Source: Nesterenkonia alba DSM 19423 | GTDB lineage: Bacteria > Actinomycetota > Actinomycetes > Actinomycetales > Micrococcaceae | NCBI RefSeq assembly: GCF_000421745.1 | Contig: NZ_ATXP01000006.1 | Location: 62,001-126,000, forward strand | Direction: 5' to 3' | Length of the DNA stretch: 64,000 nt | In this document: positions 34,569-43,454 of the stretch, one piece after another | Layout: each line of letters opens with the position of its first letter | Numbering within the stretch: position 1 is the stretch's first letter | The notes under the pieces: model-generated | What the model was told of the DNA's origin: nothing | The model's database searches: none | What the model saw: only the letters and a program-made list of their open reading frames with translations | Translations under genes and position numbers: made by a program

Positions 34569-37088
34569 ATGAGTGTGAGGTGCCCGATTCAGGTGAGCGA
34601 GACCGCCGCGCGCAGCGAGAAAGCCAGCTACGACTTCCGCGAGATCGAGGCCCGCTGGCTACCGTTTTGGGAACAGGACGGCACGTTCGCCGCCGACCTC
34701 GACGACAACACGCGGCCTCGCAAATACGTCTGCGATATGTTCCCCTACCCCTCGGGGGATCTGCACATGGGGCATGCCGAGGCCTTCGCCATCGGGGATG
34801 TGCCCGCCCGCTACTGGAGGATGCGCGGGTTTAACGTGTTGCACCCCATCGGGTGGGACTCCTTCGGGCTGCCGGCTGAAAACGCCGCCATCAAGAACAA
34901 TGCGCATCCTGCGGAGTGGACCTACGCCAATATCGACACCCAGGCCGCCAGTTTCCGCCGGTATGCGATCAGCGCGGACTGGAGTCGCAGACTGCACACC
35001 TCCGACCCGGAGTATTACCAGTGGACGCAGTGGCTGTTCCTGCAGTTCTACAAGCGGGGCCTGGCGTATCGGAAGGACTCTCCGGTCAACTGGTGCCCCA
35101 GCTGCCAGACCGTCTTGGCCAATGAGCAGGTCGTTGACGGTGCCTGTGAGCGGTGTAAGACCCCGGTGACGAAGAAGTCCTTGAACCAGTGGTACTTCAA
35201 GATCACCGACTATGCCGACCGGCTGCTCGAGGACATGCAACAGCTTGAAGGCACCTGGCCGGAGCGAGTCTTGGCGATGCAGCGCAACTGGATTGGCCGC
35301 TCCACCGGGGCCAGTGTGCGTTTTGATATCGCCGACGACGCCGCCGAGGTTGGTCCGATCGAGGTGTTCACCACCCGGCCAGACACCCTCTACGGTGTCA
35401 CCTTCATGGTGGTGGCCGCCGATGCGCCGCTGGCCGAAGAACTGGTCACCGAGGCCCAGCGCGCCGAGTTGGACAGCTACCGGGAGAAGCTCAAAAGCGT
35501 CTCCGAAATCGAGCGGCAATCCGCCGACCGGGAGAAGACCGGGGTGTTCCTGGGCAGTTACGCTCTTCACCCCCTGACCGGTGAGCGTTTGCCGATCTGG
35601 GCCTCCGATTATGTGCTGGCCGATTACGGCACCGGTGCTGTGATGGGTGTGCCCGCTCACGACCAGCGGGATCTGGAATTCGCCCTGGCCATGGACCTGC
35701 CGGTCACCGTGGTGGTGGACACCGGGGAGGAGCACCCGGCCTCCACCGGGACGGCGGCCTCCGGTGAGGGGACCGCGATCAACTCCCCGCGCTGGGAAGG
35801 TCTGCCCAAGCAGGAGGCCATCGAGAAGGCCATCGAGGTCTTCGAGGATGAGGGCGTGGGGCGCGCCGAGGTCAACTACCGGCTGCGAGACTGGCTGATT
35901 TCCCGCCAGCGGTTCTGGGGCGCACCGATCCCGGTGGTTCACTGCGCTGACTGCGGAGAAGTTCCGGTCCCGGAGGATCAGCTGCCGGTGACTCTGCCCA
36001 CCGATATGCGCGGTGAACAACTGGCACCTAAAGGCAAGTCCCCCCTGGCCGCTCACGCCGAGTGGACCACAGTGTCCTGCCCGGAATGTGGGAAGACCGC
36101 CACCCGGGACACAGACACGATGGACACCTTCGTCGACTCGTCCTGGTACTACCTGCGATACCTGGACCCGCGGAACAGCCAAGAGGTTTTCTCCACCGAG
36201 CGAGCCAACCAGTGGCTGCCGGTGGACCAGTACGTCGGTGGCGTGGAGCACGCTATTCTCCACCTGCTGTACTCCCGGTTCTTCACCAAGGTGCTCCACG
36301 ATATGGGTCTGGTGAACTTCACCGAACCGTTCAGCGCGTTGCTGAACCAAGGGCAGGTGCTCAACGGTGGCAAGGCGATGTCCAAATCCCTGGGCAATGG
36401 GGTGGACCTCGGAGAGCAACTGGACAAATACGGGGTCGACGCCGTACGCCTGACCATGGTTTTCGCCTCCCCGCCGGAAGACGACGTCGACTGGGCCGAT
36501 GTCAGCCCCTCCGGTTCGGCGAAGTTCCTCTCCCGCGCCTGGCGCCTGGCGCAGGATGTCACCAGCGCGCCGGGAGCTGATCCCACTGCAGGGGCCCAGC
36601 CGTTGCGTGCGGTGACCCACCGGACCATCGCTGATGCTGAGGCGCTGCTTGAGGATCGCAAATATAACGTCGTCGTCGCGCGTTTGATGGAGCTGGTCAA
36701 CGCCGCACGCAAGGAGATCGACTCCGGGGCCGGGCCAGCTGACCCCGCCGTGCGAGAGGCGGCTGAGACCACCGCCCAGCTTCTGTCCCTGGTGGCTCCC
36801 TACACCGCCGAGGACATGTGGGCGTTACTGGGGCATGAGCCCTCTGTGGCTAACTCCACCTGGCCGCAGGTCGAGCAGTCCCTGCTGGTGGAGGACACCG
36901 TGACCGCCGTGGTGCAGGTCAAGGGCAAACTACGGGACAAATTGGAGGTGCCCGCGGACATCAGCGCGGAGGAACTTCAGCAGCGCGCCCTGGCCTTGCC
37001 GAAGATCCAGCGCTACATCACCGAAGGTGGGGGAGTGCGCAAGGTGATCGTCCGGGAGCCGAGGCTCGTCAACGTCGTCACGGGTTGA
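34569..37088 (+). CDS. leuS: Leucyl-tRNA synthetase
   Basis: Class Ia synthetase. The HIGH-type motif is HMGH in [15 protein letters not shown] near residue 65, and the KMSKS-type motif is AMSKS in [13 protein letters not shown] near 600. The CP1 editing domain lies between ([17 protein letters not shown]). It has 839 residues, typical of bacteria. ATG 34569 is used; a GTG at 34593 ([14 protein letters not shown]) is an alternative closer to the conserved start. Confidence 0.96.
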   Translation: MSVRCPIQVSETAARSEKASYDFREIEARWLPFWEQDGTFAADLDDNTRPRKYVCDMFPYPSGDLHMGHAEAFAIGDVPARYWRMRGFNVLHPIGWDSFGLPAENAAIKNNAHPAEWTYANIDTQAASFRRYAISADWSRRLHTSDPEYYQWTQWLFLQFYKRGLAYRKDSPVNWCPSCQTVLANEQVVDGACERCKTPVTKKSLNQWYFKITDYADRLLEDMQQLEGTWPERVLAMQRNWIGRSTGASVRFDIADDAAEVGPIEVFTTRPDTLYGVTFMVVAADAPLAEELVTEAQRAELDSYREKLKSVSEIERQSADREKTGVFLGSYALHPLTGERLPIWASDYVLADYGTGAVMGVPAHDQRDLEFALAMDLPVTVVVDTGEEHPASTGTAASGEGTAINSPRWEGLPKQEAIEKAIEVFEDEGVGRAEVNYRLRDWLISRQRFWGAPIPVVHCADCGEVPVPEDQLPVTLPTDMRGEQLAPKGKSPLAAHAEWTTVSCPECGKTATRDTDTMDTFVDSSWYYLRYLDPRNSQEVFSTERANQWLPVDQYVGGVEHAILHLLYSRFFTKVLHDMGLVNFTEPFSALLNQGQVLNGGKAMSKSLGNGVDLGEQLDKYGVDAVRLTMVFASPPEDDVDWADVSPSGSAKFLSRAWRLAQDVTSAPGADPTAGAQPLRAVTHRTIADAEALLEDRKYNVVVARLMELVNAARKEIDSGAGPADPAVREAAETTAQLLSLVAPYTAEDMWALLGHEPSVANSTWPQVEQSLLVEDTVTAVVQVKGKLRDKLEVPADISAEELQQRALALPKIQRYITEGGGVRKVIVREPRLVNVVTG

Positions 37089-37115
37089 TGTGCCCACGGT
37101 GGGAAGCCTGCTGCG

Positions 37116-37967
37116 ATGATCGCCGTTGTCACCGATTCAGCCGGCTGTCTTGCCTCACGGGGGCGACTCCGCGTGGTCTCTATTCCGGTCACCATTGGGG
37201 AGCAAAGCTTTCCTGAAGGCTCTGCGGACCTCGAGGAACGCCTGAAGCTGGCCCTGGCCTCTGGTGAGCCGGTGAGCACCTCCCGTCCCTCTCCGGGGGT
37301 TTTTGCTGAGACGTACGACCAGCTTCTTGCCCAGGGGTACCAGCACATCGTGTCGGTACATCTCTCCGGGGAGCTTTCCGGCACGGTGGACTCTGCTCGC
37401 CTGGGTGCCGCAAACACTGCAGCGCAGGTACACGTGGTTGACTCCCGGCAGGCCGGAGCGCCTCTGGGGTGGGCTGCGGAGGACGCAGCCCGGGTGGCTG
37501 AAGCCGGCGGGAGGGTGGAGGAGGTGATCGCTGCGGCCCAGCGCACCGCCGAAGCCGCCCGGGTGGTTTTCGCGGTACCAAGCCTGGAGCGGCTGCGTCT
37601 CTCCGGGCGGCTCCGTGGGCCCGTGGCCGCCCTCGGTTCTTTGATGCACATCACTGCAGTGCTGCACCTTCAGGCCGGGCGAATCCAGCCCGTGGCGAGG
37701 CCGCGCACCTGGCAGACAGCCCAGCAGAAACTCCTCGAGCAGACCCTTCACGCGGCCCAGCAGGGCCAGGTGAGGCGCTGCACAGTGCATCACGCTGCTG
37801 ACCCCCAGGGAGCCCGATGGTTGGCTGAGCGGCTGAGGCACCAGCTGGATGAGACCGCACCGGGCCAGAGCGTTGATGTGGTGAACTTACCACCGGCACT
37901 CAGTGCCCACCTCGGCTTGGGGACCCTCGCGGTCGCTGTCGACGCCGCACCCCCGCCCTCTGGCTGA
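37116..37967 (+). CDS. DegV family fatty-acid-binding protein
   Basis: DegV proteins bind fatty acids and, in Gram-positives, can act as FakB partners of a fatty acid kinase; I see no FakA here. Visible family marks: AVVTDSAGCL at the start, TSRPSPGVF near residue 53 with the fatty-acid contact Thr-Ser, and HLSGELSGTVDSARLGA near 87. It has 283 residues. It stands alone after leuS. Confidence 0.85.
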   Translation: MIAVVTDSAGCLASRGRLRVVSIPVTIGEQSFPEGSADLEERLKLALASGEPVSTSRPSPGVFAETYDQLLAQGYQHIVSVHLSGELSGTVDSARLGAANTAAQVHVVDSRQAGAPLGWAAEDAARVAEAGGRVEEVIAAAQRTAEAARVVFAVPSLERLRLSGRLRGPVAALGSLMHITAVLHLQAGRIQPVARPRTWQTAQQKLLEQTLHAAQQGQVRRCTVHHAADPQGARWLAERLRHQLDETAPGQSVDVVNLPPALSAHLGLGTLAVAVDAAPPPSG

Positions 37968-38144
37968 GCTGCCTGCCAGGTCACTTCAGTTGCGCTGCCC
38001 ACTCGGCAGGACTGTCCCATCGCGGTGCAGGCCTCAGAGGTCTTGCGCGAAGGACTTTTCCACCCCGGCGCGCTGACCAACTGCGGCACGCCGATCTATC
38101 CACAGGGGGTGCCACCTGTGAACCGTTGAGGGGATGGACCCCTC

Positions 38145-38156
38145 TACGGTGCGGAT
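38145..38156 (+). promoter_or_regulatory. -10 element for leaderless comEA
   Basis: TACGGT (38145-38150) ends six bases before the ATG at 38157. No ribosome site is visible in between. Confidence 0.45.
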
Positions 38157-39029
38157 ATGGCCCGCTATGACACACTGAGCAGCGAACTGCCTAACCCCGA
38201 ACGGCCTAGCCCCGAACCGCAGACTGTCGGCGCGCAGGGCATCAGCGCGGAACAGGTCGATGTCGGTGAGGATCCGCTCTGGGAGGATGAACCGGTCCTC
38301 AGCAGGCGAGAGCGTATGCGTCAGGCCCGGCAGGCGGCCCACGCCGCGCCGGCGCGATTCTCCCTCCGGCTCTCGGCAGTGATCGTGGTGGTCGCCGCCG
38401 TGGTGACCTGGCTAGTGGTCTCCTGGCTCAGCGGGGCACATCGTGCCGGGGAGGAACTCCCCGATCCACCAGAACCCCAGGCTGCCGGTGCAGACTCAGA
38501 CGCTGGCTCTGGGGACACCGCCTCCGGCGACGATTCTCCAGGGGACGGGGGAGAGGCAGACCAAGCTCGGCAGGGCGAGATGGACGCCAACCTCATGGTC
38601 CACGTAGCGGGGGCGGTCGAGGATCCGCAAGTCGTGGAACTGGAACCAGGAGCCCGAGTTCTTGACGCTGTGGAAGCTGCCGGAGGGCTCACCGAGGACG
38701 CAGCCGCCGAGGCGGTCAACCTGGCGGCTGAAGCCGAAGACGGCACGCTCATCTGGGTTCCCACCCAGGAGGAGGCCGAGGCTGGAATGAGTCCACCCCA
38801 GGCCGCCGACACCGCGGCGGATGCAGACGGTGATGGTCAAAAGGTCAACATCAACACCGCTGATGCCGCCGAATTAGAAACCCTGCCGGGGATCGGCCCC
38901 GCATTGGCCGAACGCATCATCACCCACCGACAGACCCACGGGGAATTCGGTTCGGTGGAGGAGCTGGAAGCGGTCAGCGGCATTGGTCCCGCTGTCCTGG
39001 AGAACATCGCTGACCTGGTCACCTGGTGA
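38157..39029 (+). CDS. comEA: ComEA family DNA-binding competence protein
   Basis: Membrane-anchored DNA receptor of natural transformation, or a related helix-hairpin-helix protein. Order: cytoplasmic N-terminus, one membrane helix near residues 68-87, an acidic low-complexity linker, an SLBB domain (MVHVAGAVEDPQVVELEPGARVLDAVEAAGG, about 144-200) and two helix-hairpin-helix motifs at the end (LPGIGPALAERI, VSGIGPAVLENI). It has 290 residues and overlaps comEC by four bases. Confidence 0.9.
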   Translation: MARYDTLSSELPNPERPSPEPQTVGAQGISAEQVDVGEDPLWEDEPVLSRRERMRQARQAAHAAPARFSLRLSAVIVVVAAVVTWLVVSWLSGAHRAGEELPDPPEPQAAGADSDAGSGDTASGDDSPGDGGEADQARQGEMDANLMVHVAGAVEDPQVVELEPGARVLDAVEAAGGLTEDAAAEAVNLAAEAEDGTLIWVPTQEEAEAGMSPPQAADTAADADGDGQKVNINTADAAELETLPGIGPALAERIITHRQTHGEFGSVEELEAVSGIGPAVLENIADLVTW

Positions 39030-40696
39030 GCGGGATCAGTTCATCTGCCCAGCGCGGTTCGGCCCCCGTCCCCGTGCCTACGGCTGACGATCGACGCAAC
39101 CGGCTGGACTTCAGACTGGTGCCAGCGGCCCTGAGTGCCTGGGCCATCGCACTGGTCTGTGTCCACGCGACGGCTTCCTACGCTGTCAGGCTCAGTGCAG
39201 CAGCAACTGTGGTGAGCCTGCTGGCACTGGGGGCCGGCGTACTCCTGCGGCGGCACCGACGTGCCGCATTAGTCGCCGCTCATCTGTGTTTGGCGGCGGT
39301 CTGCAGTGCCGGGGTGGCGCATTCTGCCTACCTCTCGTTGCAGACCGTGGAGTCCACCGGCTGGGCAGCTGCCGTTGAAGACCCCGGACGTCTTGAAGTG
39401 CAACTGCGGGTCACTGAGGATGCTCAGCCGTTGCGTGAGCCGGGGTGGGGCGGGCAGCAGCGTGTTCGTGCCACCGCTACGGTGCATCGTTTCCGTCCAG
39501 CCGGAGAGCAGGAGTGGATCCCGGTACGCGGTGCTTACGCCGTGGTCATCGCGCAGGTTCCACACGGAGTGCATCCGGATTGGTTGCTGACTGCTGGGGT
39601 CAGATATTCCGGTGAGGTGCGCGCGAGCCCCACCGATCCGGGGGAACGCGCCAGTGCGTTGCTGTTCCCGGCTACAGAACCTCTTGCCGAGCTGCCGGCA
39701 GACGCCTGGACCGATCTGATGGGTGTTTTCGGGCACCTGCGGGAGACGACCTCCCGTGCAGCGGCCTCCACGGTCGCAGATGCGCCTGCTCTGCTTCCCG
39801 GGGTGATCCTGGGGGACAGGTCCGGTCAAGATGAGGAGCTCACCGAGGCGATGCGGGTCTCTGGGTTGAGCCATATGACAGTGGTCTCTGGAACCCATTG
39901 CGCCTTGGTGATGGGCGCGCTGATGGGTGTGTTGCGGATATGCCGCACACCGCGGTGGTGCACCCCGGTGGCGGTGCTGCTGGGGTTGGTGCTCTTCGTG
40001 TTGCTCGTCCAGCCCGCGCCGAGTGTTATTCGGGCCGCAGTCATGGGCGGGATCGGGGCGGTAGCCGTCTTTGCAGGCCGAGGCAGAGTGTCGTCGTCGC
40101 TGCTGATGGTCTGCGTGCTTGTGCTGCTGGTCTATGACCCTTGGTACTGCGTGGAGCCGGCCTTCCAGCTTTCAGTGGCCGCGACAGCCGGGATCGTGCT
40201 GGTGGGGCGCCGGTTGAAGGAGATCTTTGATCCGTGGATGCCAGCTATCGTTTCCGGACCACTGGCCCTGGCCACTGCCTCGCAGATTTTCGTCACCCCG
40301 GTGCTGTTACCCATCGCCGGGGGTGTGAATACCTACAGCGTGGTGGCCAATATCCTCGCCGGGCCGTTGCTCCTCCTGGTGACGGTTCCCGGCACAGTGG
40401 CGGCGCTGCTCTCGGTTGTGGCTCCCGGCGTGACTCATCTGCTGCTGAACGTGGCTGCCGTACCCGCAGCGGTCATCGGGGTGATTGGACGCAGCGTAGC
40501 AGGATTACCACAGTCTTTAGCTGAGTGGCCCCCAGGCTGGCTCGGTTGGGTGCTGGTGGTGGTCTATCTCGCCGGGTCAGTGGTGATGTCTCGGCTGCTC
40601 ATTGAAGCACGGCGTCCGGGTCAGTGGGAACTAGTGCTGCTGACGGTCTGCGCCGGATCCTTCGCTGCAGTGGTGATTCCAGGACCCACCGGGTAA
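39026..40696 (+). CDS. comEC: ComEC/Rec2 family membrane channel protein, without hydrolase domain
   Basis: Polytopic membrane protein of the DNA uptake channel. The DUF4131-like N-terminal part and the competence core are present (LPGVILGDRSGQDEELTEAMRVSGLSHMTVVSG and GRGRVSSSLLMVCVLVLLVYDPW). It stops at 556 residues after the last helices, and the C-terminal metallo-beta-lactamase domain of canonical ComEC is absent, as in some other actinobacteria. holA and rpsT, often next in related genomes, are not here. Confidence 0.88.
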   Translation: MSGISSSAQRGSAPVPVPTADDRRNRLDFRLVPAALSAWAIALVCVHATASYAVRLSAAATVVSLLALGAGVLLRRHRRAALVAAHLCLAAVCSAGVAHSAYLSLQTVESTGWAAAVEDPGRLEVQLRVTEDAQPLREPGWGGQQRVRATATVHRFRPAGEQEWIPVRGAYAVVIAQVPHGVHPDWLLTAGVRYSGEVRASPTDPGERASALLFPATEPLAELPADAWTDLMGVFGHLRETTSRAAASTVADAPALLPGVILGDRSGQDEELTEAMRVSGLSHMTVVSGTHCALVMGALMGVLRICRTPRWCTPVAVLLGLVLFVLLVQPAPSVIRAAVMGGIGAVAVFAGRGRVSSSLLMVCVLVLLVYDPWYCVEPAFQLSVAATAGIVLVGRRLKEIFDPWMPAIVSGPLALATASQIFVTPVLLPIAGGVNTYSVVANILAGPLLLLVTVPGTVAALLSVVAPGVTHLLLNVAAVPAAVIGVIGRSVAGLPQSLAEWPPGWLGWVLVVVYLAGSVVMSRLLIEARRPGQWELVLLTVCAGSFAAVVIPGPTG

Positions 40697-40709
40697 AGAA
40701 CGAGGACAC

Positions 40710-40750
40710 GGTTGTGGTGCCGAACCCGCGAACGGTCCGGCACCACAACC
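40710..40750. terminator. Bidirectional terminator between comEC and the rpf gene
   Basis: A perfect 13-bp stem, GGTTGTGGTGCCG (40710-40722) with CGGCACCACAACC (40738-40750), has a 15-base loop and lies between two convergent genes. Confidence 0.8.
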
Positions 40751-40771
40751 GATATCAGGACGGTAAGAGGA

Positions 40772-41467
40772 TTATTCCGCGGCGGGAACCTTCAGTTCAT
40801 CGCCAACGTAGATGAGGTTGGGGTCCTCGATGAGGTCAGTGTTGGCACCCCAGAGGTCGGTCCACTCCACACCGAGCTCATCAGCGATGCTGGCCAGGGT
40901 GTCACCGGACTGGATCTGGTAGGTCTCGTCGGAGACGTCGACGTCGGTGTTCGGCTCAGCGGAGAACTGCGGGGTGGAGCTGCTCTGCTGCTCAGGCTGG
41001 CTTTGCTGCTGGGACTGCTGGCTCTGCTGCTGCTGTCCCTGGTTCTGTTGCTGGGTGTTCTGCTGGGACTGCTGAGTCTCCTGCTGCTGGGACTGGCCGC
41101 CGCCGTTACCGCCGCTGGGAGAACCAGAGAGGCCCAGGCTGGCGGAGCAGGCAGGCCACTGGCCCCAGCCGTAGCGGGCCTGCAGCTCAGTGGCCACAGC
41201 AATTTGCTGCTCACGAGTGGCCTGGTGCGGGTATTCCGCGTACTGCTGACCGCCCATGGCGTCCCAGGTGGACTTCATGAACTGCAGTCCGCCGTAGAAG
41301 CCGTTGCCGGTGTTGATGGACCAGTTGCCGCCGGATTCGCACTGGGCCAAGCGGTCCCAGTCGCTGGTAGCGGTCGCTGCGGGGGCCTGAGCCACCAGGG
41401 CGCCGCCAGCCACTGCGGCAGCAGCCAAAGATCCGCCGAGCATCTTCTTTACGGAGAGAGTCTTCAT
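40772..41467 (-). CDS. Secreted resuscitation-promoting factor-like protein with LysM domain
   Basis: Cell-wall transglycosylase of the Rpf type, linked to regrowth from dormancy in actinobacteria. Order: signal peptide (about 1-33, cleavage near ATATSDW), Rpf domain ([27 protein letters not shown]), a linker of about 50 residues made almost only of Q and S, an acidic spacer and a C-terminal LysM ([17 protein letters not shown]). I start at ATG 41467 (231 residues), with AAGGA five bases upstream; the ATG just before it is too close to the ribosome site. The Q/S linker probably spans the wall. Confidence 0.9.
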   Translation of the reverse strand: MKTLSVKKMLGGSLAAAAVAGGALVAQAPAATATSDWDRLAQCESGGNWSINTGNGFYGGLQFMKSTWDAMGGQQYAEYPHQATREQQIAVATELQARYGWGQWPACSASLGLSGSPSGGNGGGQSQQQETQQSQQNTQQQNQGQQQQSQQSQQQSQPEQQSSSTPQFSAEPNTDVDVSDETYQIQSGDTLASIADELGVEWTDLWGANTDLIEDPNLIYVGDELKVPAAE

Positions 41468-41809
41468 CATGTTCCTTCTGTTCCTCACTTGGTCGGTGCA
41501 GGTTTTCACCGGGCCGGCAGATCGTCGATGGGAGGCGCAGTACTGCCGGTCCTGATGTCCTCTGCGTACGAGCTGAAAGATCACGCTCGCATCACAAAAG
41601 ATGTCCGCGCTCCAGTAAAGGGCCTCAGAGTGTGGGCGTCAAACCCACCACAAACGTCCCGTGAAGCGGAAAAACCCCGACATTACGCGGATCGAGCACC
41701 GTTATCGTCCTGTGATCTTTCTTTCTGTGGATTTTCTGTGAATCTCAGGTCACACTGCCTGGCATCGCGCTGTTCCGGGTCCTTTCAGGCTAGGGATAGA
41801 CTCCATTGC
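41468..41809. other. Divergent intergenic region between the rpf-like gene and a Nudix gene
   Basis: This 342-bp gap is more AT-rich than its surroundings and must carry promoters for both sides. A short inverted repeat, GTGGG (41632-41636) and CCCAC (41644-41648), is visible. Many rpf genes of actinobacteria have a cyclic-di-AMP riboswitch in this place; I see only fragmentary resemblance (CAGCTCGTACGCAG on the minus strand) and do not call one. Confidence 0.5.
41797..41809 (+). promoter_or_regulatory. -10 element for a leaderless Nudix gene
   Basis: TAGACT (41797-41802) ends seven bases before the GTG at 41810. A TTCCGG 18 bp upstream is only a weak -35. Confidence 0.4.
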
Positions 41810-42259
41810 GTGAGTGAGCCGCAGGTGACTGAGTCGAAAACGATTCACGTGGCCGCCGTCGTTATTCAGGACCCCGAGGGGCGCGTGCTGACCGTGAGAA
41901 AACGAGGCACCAGCCGCTTCATGCAGCCCGGGGGTAAGCCAGAACCCGGCGAAACTCCGCTCCAGACGGCGTTGCGAGAAACCCGCGAAGAACTGGACCT
42001 GCCCCTGCGTTCTGAGCAGCTGGAACTGATGGGCCAGTTCTCCGCCGCAGCCGCCAATGAACCCGGCCACACAGTGGTATGCACCAACTACCGCGTCAGC
42101 TTGGGTCAGGACGCCACAGCGATCTTGCGCACAGTAAAACCTGCCGCAGAGATTGAGGAACTGCGCTGGTTCCGGCTGGATGAGCTTGTCTCCCGCACCG
42201 ACGTCGCACCCTTGCTCACTGATGTCATTGCCGACCAACTGCGGTCTGCCGTGACCTAA
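41810..42259 (+). CDS. Nudix hydrolase
   Basis: Hydrolyses a nucleoside diphosphate linked to an unknown group. The Nudix box is complete: G-x5-E-x7-R-E-x2-E-E in PGGKPEPGETPLQTALRETR followed by EELDL, about residues 44-66. The length is 149 residues from GTG 41810. The frame is open upstream for 1.1 kb but that is a shadow of the rpf-like gene and its promoter. A 10-bp hairpin follows the stop. Confidence 0.85.
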   Translation: MSEPQVTESKTIHVAAVVIQDPEGRVLTVRKRGTSRFMQPGGKPEPGETPLQTALRETREELDLPLRSEQLELMGQFSAAAANEPGHTVVCTNYRVSLGQDATAILRTVKPAAEIEELRWFRLDELVSRTDVAPLLTDVIADQLRSAVT

Positions 42260-42264
42260 GACCT

Positions 42265-42287
42265 CAGTCTGCCGGGTCGGCGGACTG
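42265..42287 (+). terminator. Terminator hairpin after the Nudix gene
   Basis: CAGTCTGCCG (42265-42274) pairs with CGGCGGACTG (42278-42287) over ten positions including one G-U, around a three-base loop, six bases after the Nudix stop. There is no T-run. Confidence 0.55.
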
Positions 42288-42288
42288 A

Positions 42289-42294
42289 TACCGT
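42289..42294 (+). promoter_or_regulatory. Possible -10 element for the TPP-riboswitch transcript
   Basis: TACCGT lies about seven bases before where the riboswitch RNA should begin, and just after the previous gene's hairpin. Confidence 0.35.
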
Positions 42295-42302
42295 GATGAA
42301 CA

Positions 42303-42392
42303 TCCCACGGGTGCCCCGAGTACGGGGCTGAGATCGGACTGCAACTGTCCGGGACCGGCCGAACCTGTCCGGATCATGCCGGCGAAGGAAGA
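42303..42392 (+). ncRNA. TPP riboswitch (THI element) before the tenA-like gene
   Basis: The thiamine pyrophosphate aptamer is recognisable from its conserved blocks: CACGGGTGCC, GGGCTGAGAT, GAACCTGTCCGGATCATGCC and GGCGAAGGAAGA, in order and with normal spacing. The ribosome site GAAGGAG directly follows its 3' end, so TPP binding probably hides it and lowers translation. Confidence 0.9.
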
Positions 42393-42404
42393 AGGAGCAT
42401 CACG

Positions 42405-43046
42405 ATGACTGCACGCTTCACCGAAACCCTCCGCGCGGAGAGTCAGCCCACCTGGGACCAGGCGGTTGGTCACCGCTTCGTCGACGAGCTCATTGCTGGA
42501 CGCGTCGACGACGACGTCATGGCCACGTATCTCATCCAAGACCACCGGTTCCTTGAGGCTTTCGTGACGCTACTGGGTTCAGCGATCGCCACCGCTGACA
42601 CGTTCGAGGCGCGACTGCGGTTTGGCCGATTCGTCGGCATGGTCGCCAGTGACGAGAACACGTATTTCCTGCGGGCCTTCGATGCTCTGGGGGTCTCCGA
42701 GCAGCGGCGTGCCGCAGAGCCGGACACCGAACCTACGGCCGGTTTCATCAGCATCATGCGTGAAGCCGCGCAGACTCGAGACTATGTGGCGGTGCTCGCT
42801 GTGCTCAACGTCGCCGAATGGCTCTACTACGAATGGGCCCACCGAGCCCAGGGACACCGGCCAGAGAACTTCGTGCACGCCGAGTGGATCCACTTACACG
42901 ACAACCCAGACTTCAACGCCTTCGTAGAATTCCTCCGCAGCGAACTGGACCGCCTGGGCCCGACATCCCCGCAGACCGCCAGGGACTTCTTCTCCCGAGC
43001 CGTGGACTTGGAATTGGCGTTCTTCGACGCCGTCTACGGCAGCTGA
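42405..43046 (+). CDS. TenA-like thiaminase II family protein, cysteine-free
   Basis: All-helical TenA family protein; classical members salvage aminomethyl-pyrimidine from damaged thiamine. QDHRFLEAF, EWLYYEWA and the C-terminal DLELAFFDAVY match the family. The sequence has no cysteine at all, so it belongs to the TenA_E-type group that lacks the usual catalytic Cys and may use a glutamate; its substrate may differ. It has 213 residues. A TPP riboswitch immediately upstream supports a thiamine role. Confidence 0.88.
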   Translation: MTARFTETLRAESQPTWDQAVGHRFVDELIAGRVDDDVMATYLIQDHRFLEAFVTLLGSAIATADTFEARLRFGRFVGMVASDENTYFLRAFDALGVSEQRRAAEPDTEPTAGFISIMREAAQTRDYVAVLAVLNVAEWLYYEWAHRAQGHRPENFVHAEWIHLHDNPDFNAFVEFLRSELDRLGPTSPQTARDFFSRAVDLELAFFDAVYGS

Positions 43047-43051
43047 TGCGG

Positions 43052-43084
43052 GAAAGGCCCCGGCACGTGACCGGGACCTTTCCT
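43052..43084. terminator. Hairpin between the tenA-like gene and tRNA-His
   Basis: GGAAAGGCCCCGG (43052-43064) and CCGGGACCTTTCC (43072-43084) form a 13-bp stem with one C-A mismatch and a seven-base loop, between two features pointing at each other. Confidence 0.7.
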
Positions 43085-43093
43085 CATCCAAGG

Positions 43094-43167
43094 GGTGAGC
43101 GACGGGGCTCGAACCCGCGACCCTCGCGACCACAACGCGATGCTCTACCAGCTGAGCTACGCCCACC
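43094..43167 (-). tRNA. tRNA-His (anticodon GTG)
   Basis: On the minus strand the sequence folds as a tRNA: acceptor GTGGGCG/CGCTCAC, D-arm AGCTCAGCTGGTAGAGC, anticodon loop TTGTGGT with anticodon GTG, and T-arm GGGTTCGAGCCCC. The extra G(-1) required by HisRS is encoded at 43167, opposite C73 at 43094. It lies downstream of orn, the usual actinobacterial order. Confidence 0.95.
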
Positions 43168-43454
43168 ATGAGGCACATGCCACCGGCTGCTGAATCAAAC
43201 ACTCCACGATCGCAGCGGACCGGTGCACCTCCGGCGCTGTTGAACCTCTCGATGAACGTCTGGTCATGACCAGCTCGATCTCTCCAGGCCGAAAAGCGCC
43301 GCAGATCATCATACATCGCAAGTACCCCGCTGAGCACATCGGCTCCGTGGAGTGCCACAAACAACGACCACACCCTGCCTTAAGCCGGCGACACTGGCCA
43401 CCCGCGCTGGTCACATCCGCCGAATCCCGGCGAACGGCAGTCCACCGGGGCTGG

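Noticed and set aside
40980-41110. Repetitive CAG/CTG-rich tract resembling a repeat array
   Set aside because: It encodes the glutamine/serine linker of the Rpf-LysM protein and has no spacer structure; not a CRISPR. I found no CRISPR array in the window.
41468-41700. Cyclic-di-AMP (ydaO-type) riboswitch upstream of the rpf-like gene
   Set aside because: Expected from biology and faintly suggested by CAGCTCGTACGCAG, but the other conserved blocks are not visible. An Rfam RF00379 search would decide.
40712-41809. Long plus-strand extension of the Nudix frame
   Set aside because: It is the reverse complement of the Q/S-rich rpf-like gene and its promoter region, giving leucine-rich nonsense; the Nudix similarity begins only after the GTG at 41810.
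42894-43373. Minus-strand frame of 159 codons across tRNA-His (VAQLVEHRVVVARVAGSSPVAHP)
   Set aside because: The striking peptide is the well-known translation of a tRNA gene region; the frame spans the tRNA, a hairpin and the antisense of the tenA-like gene.
43168-43454. Search for a gene or small RNA between tRNA-His and orn
   Set aside because: Frames there are short and without ribosome sites or family likeness; nothing beyond a tRNA leader could be supported.
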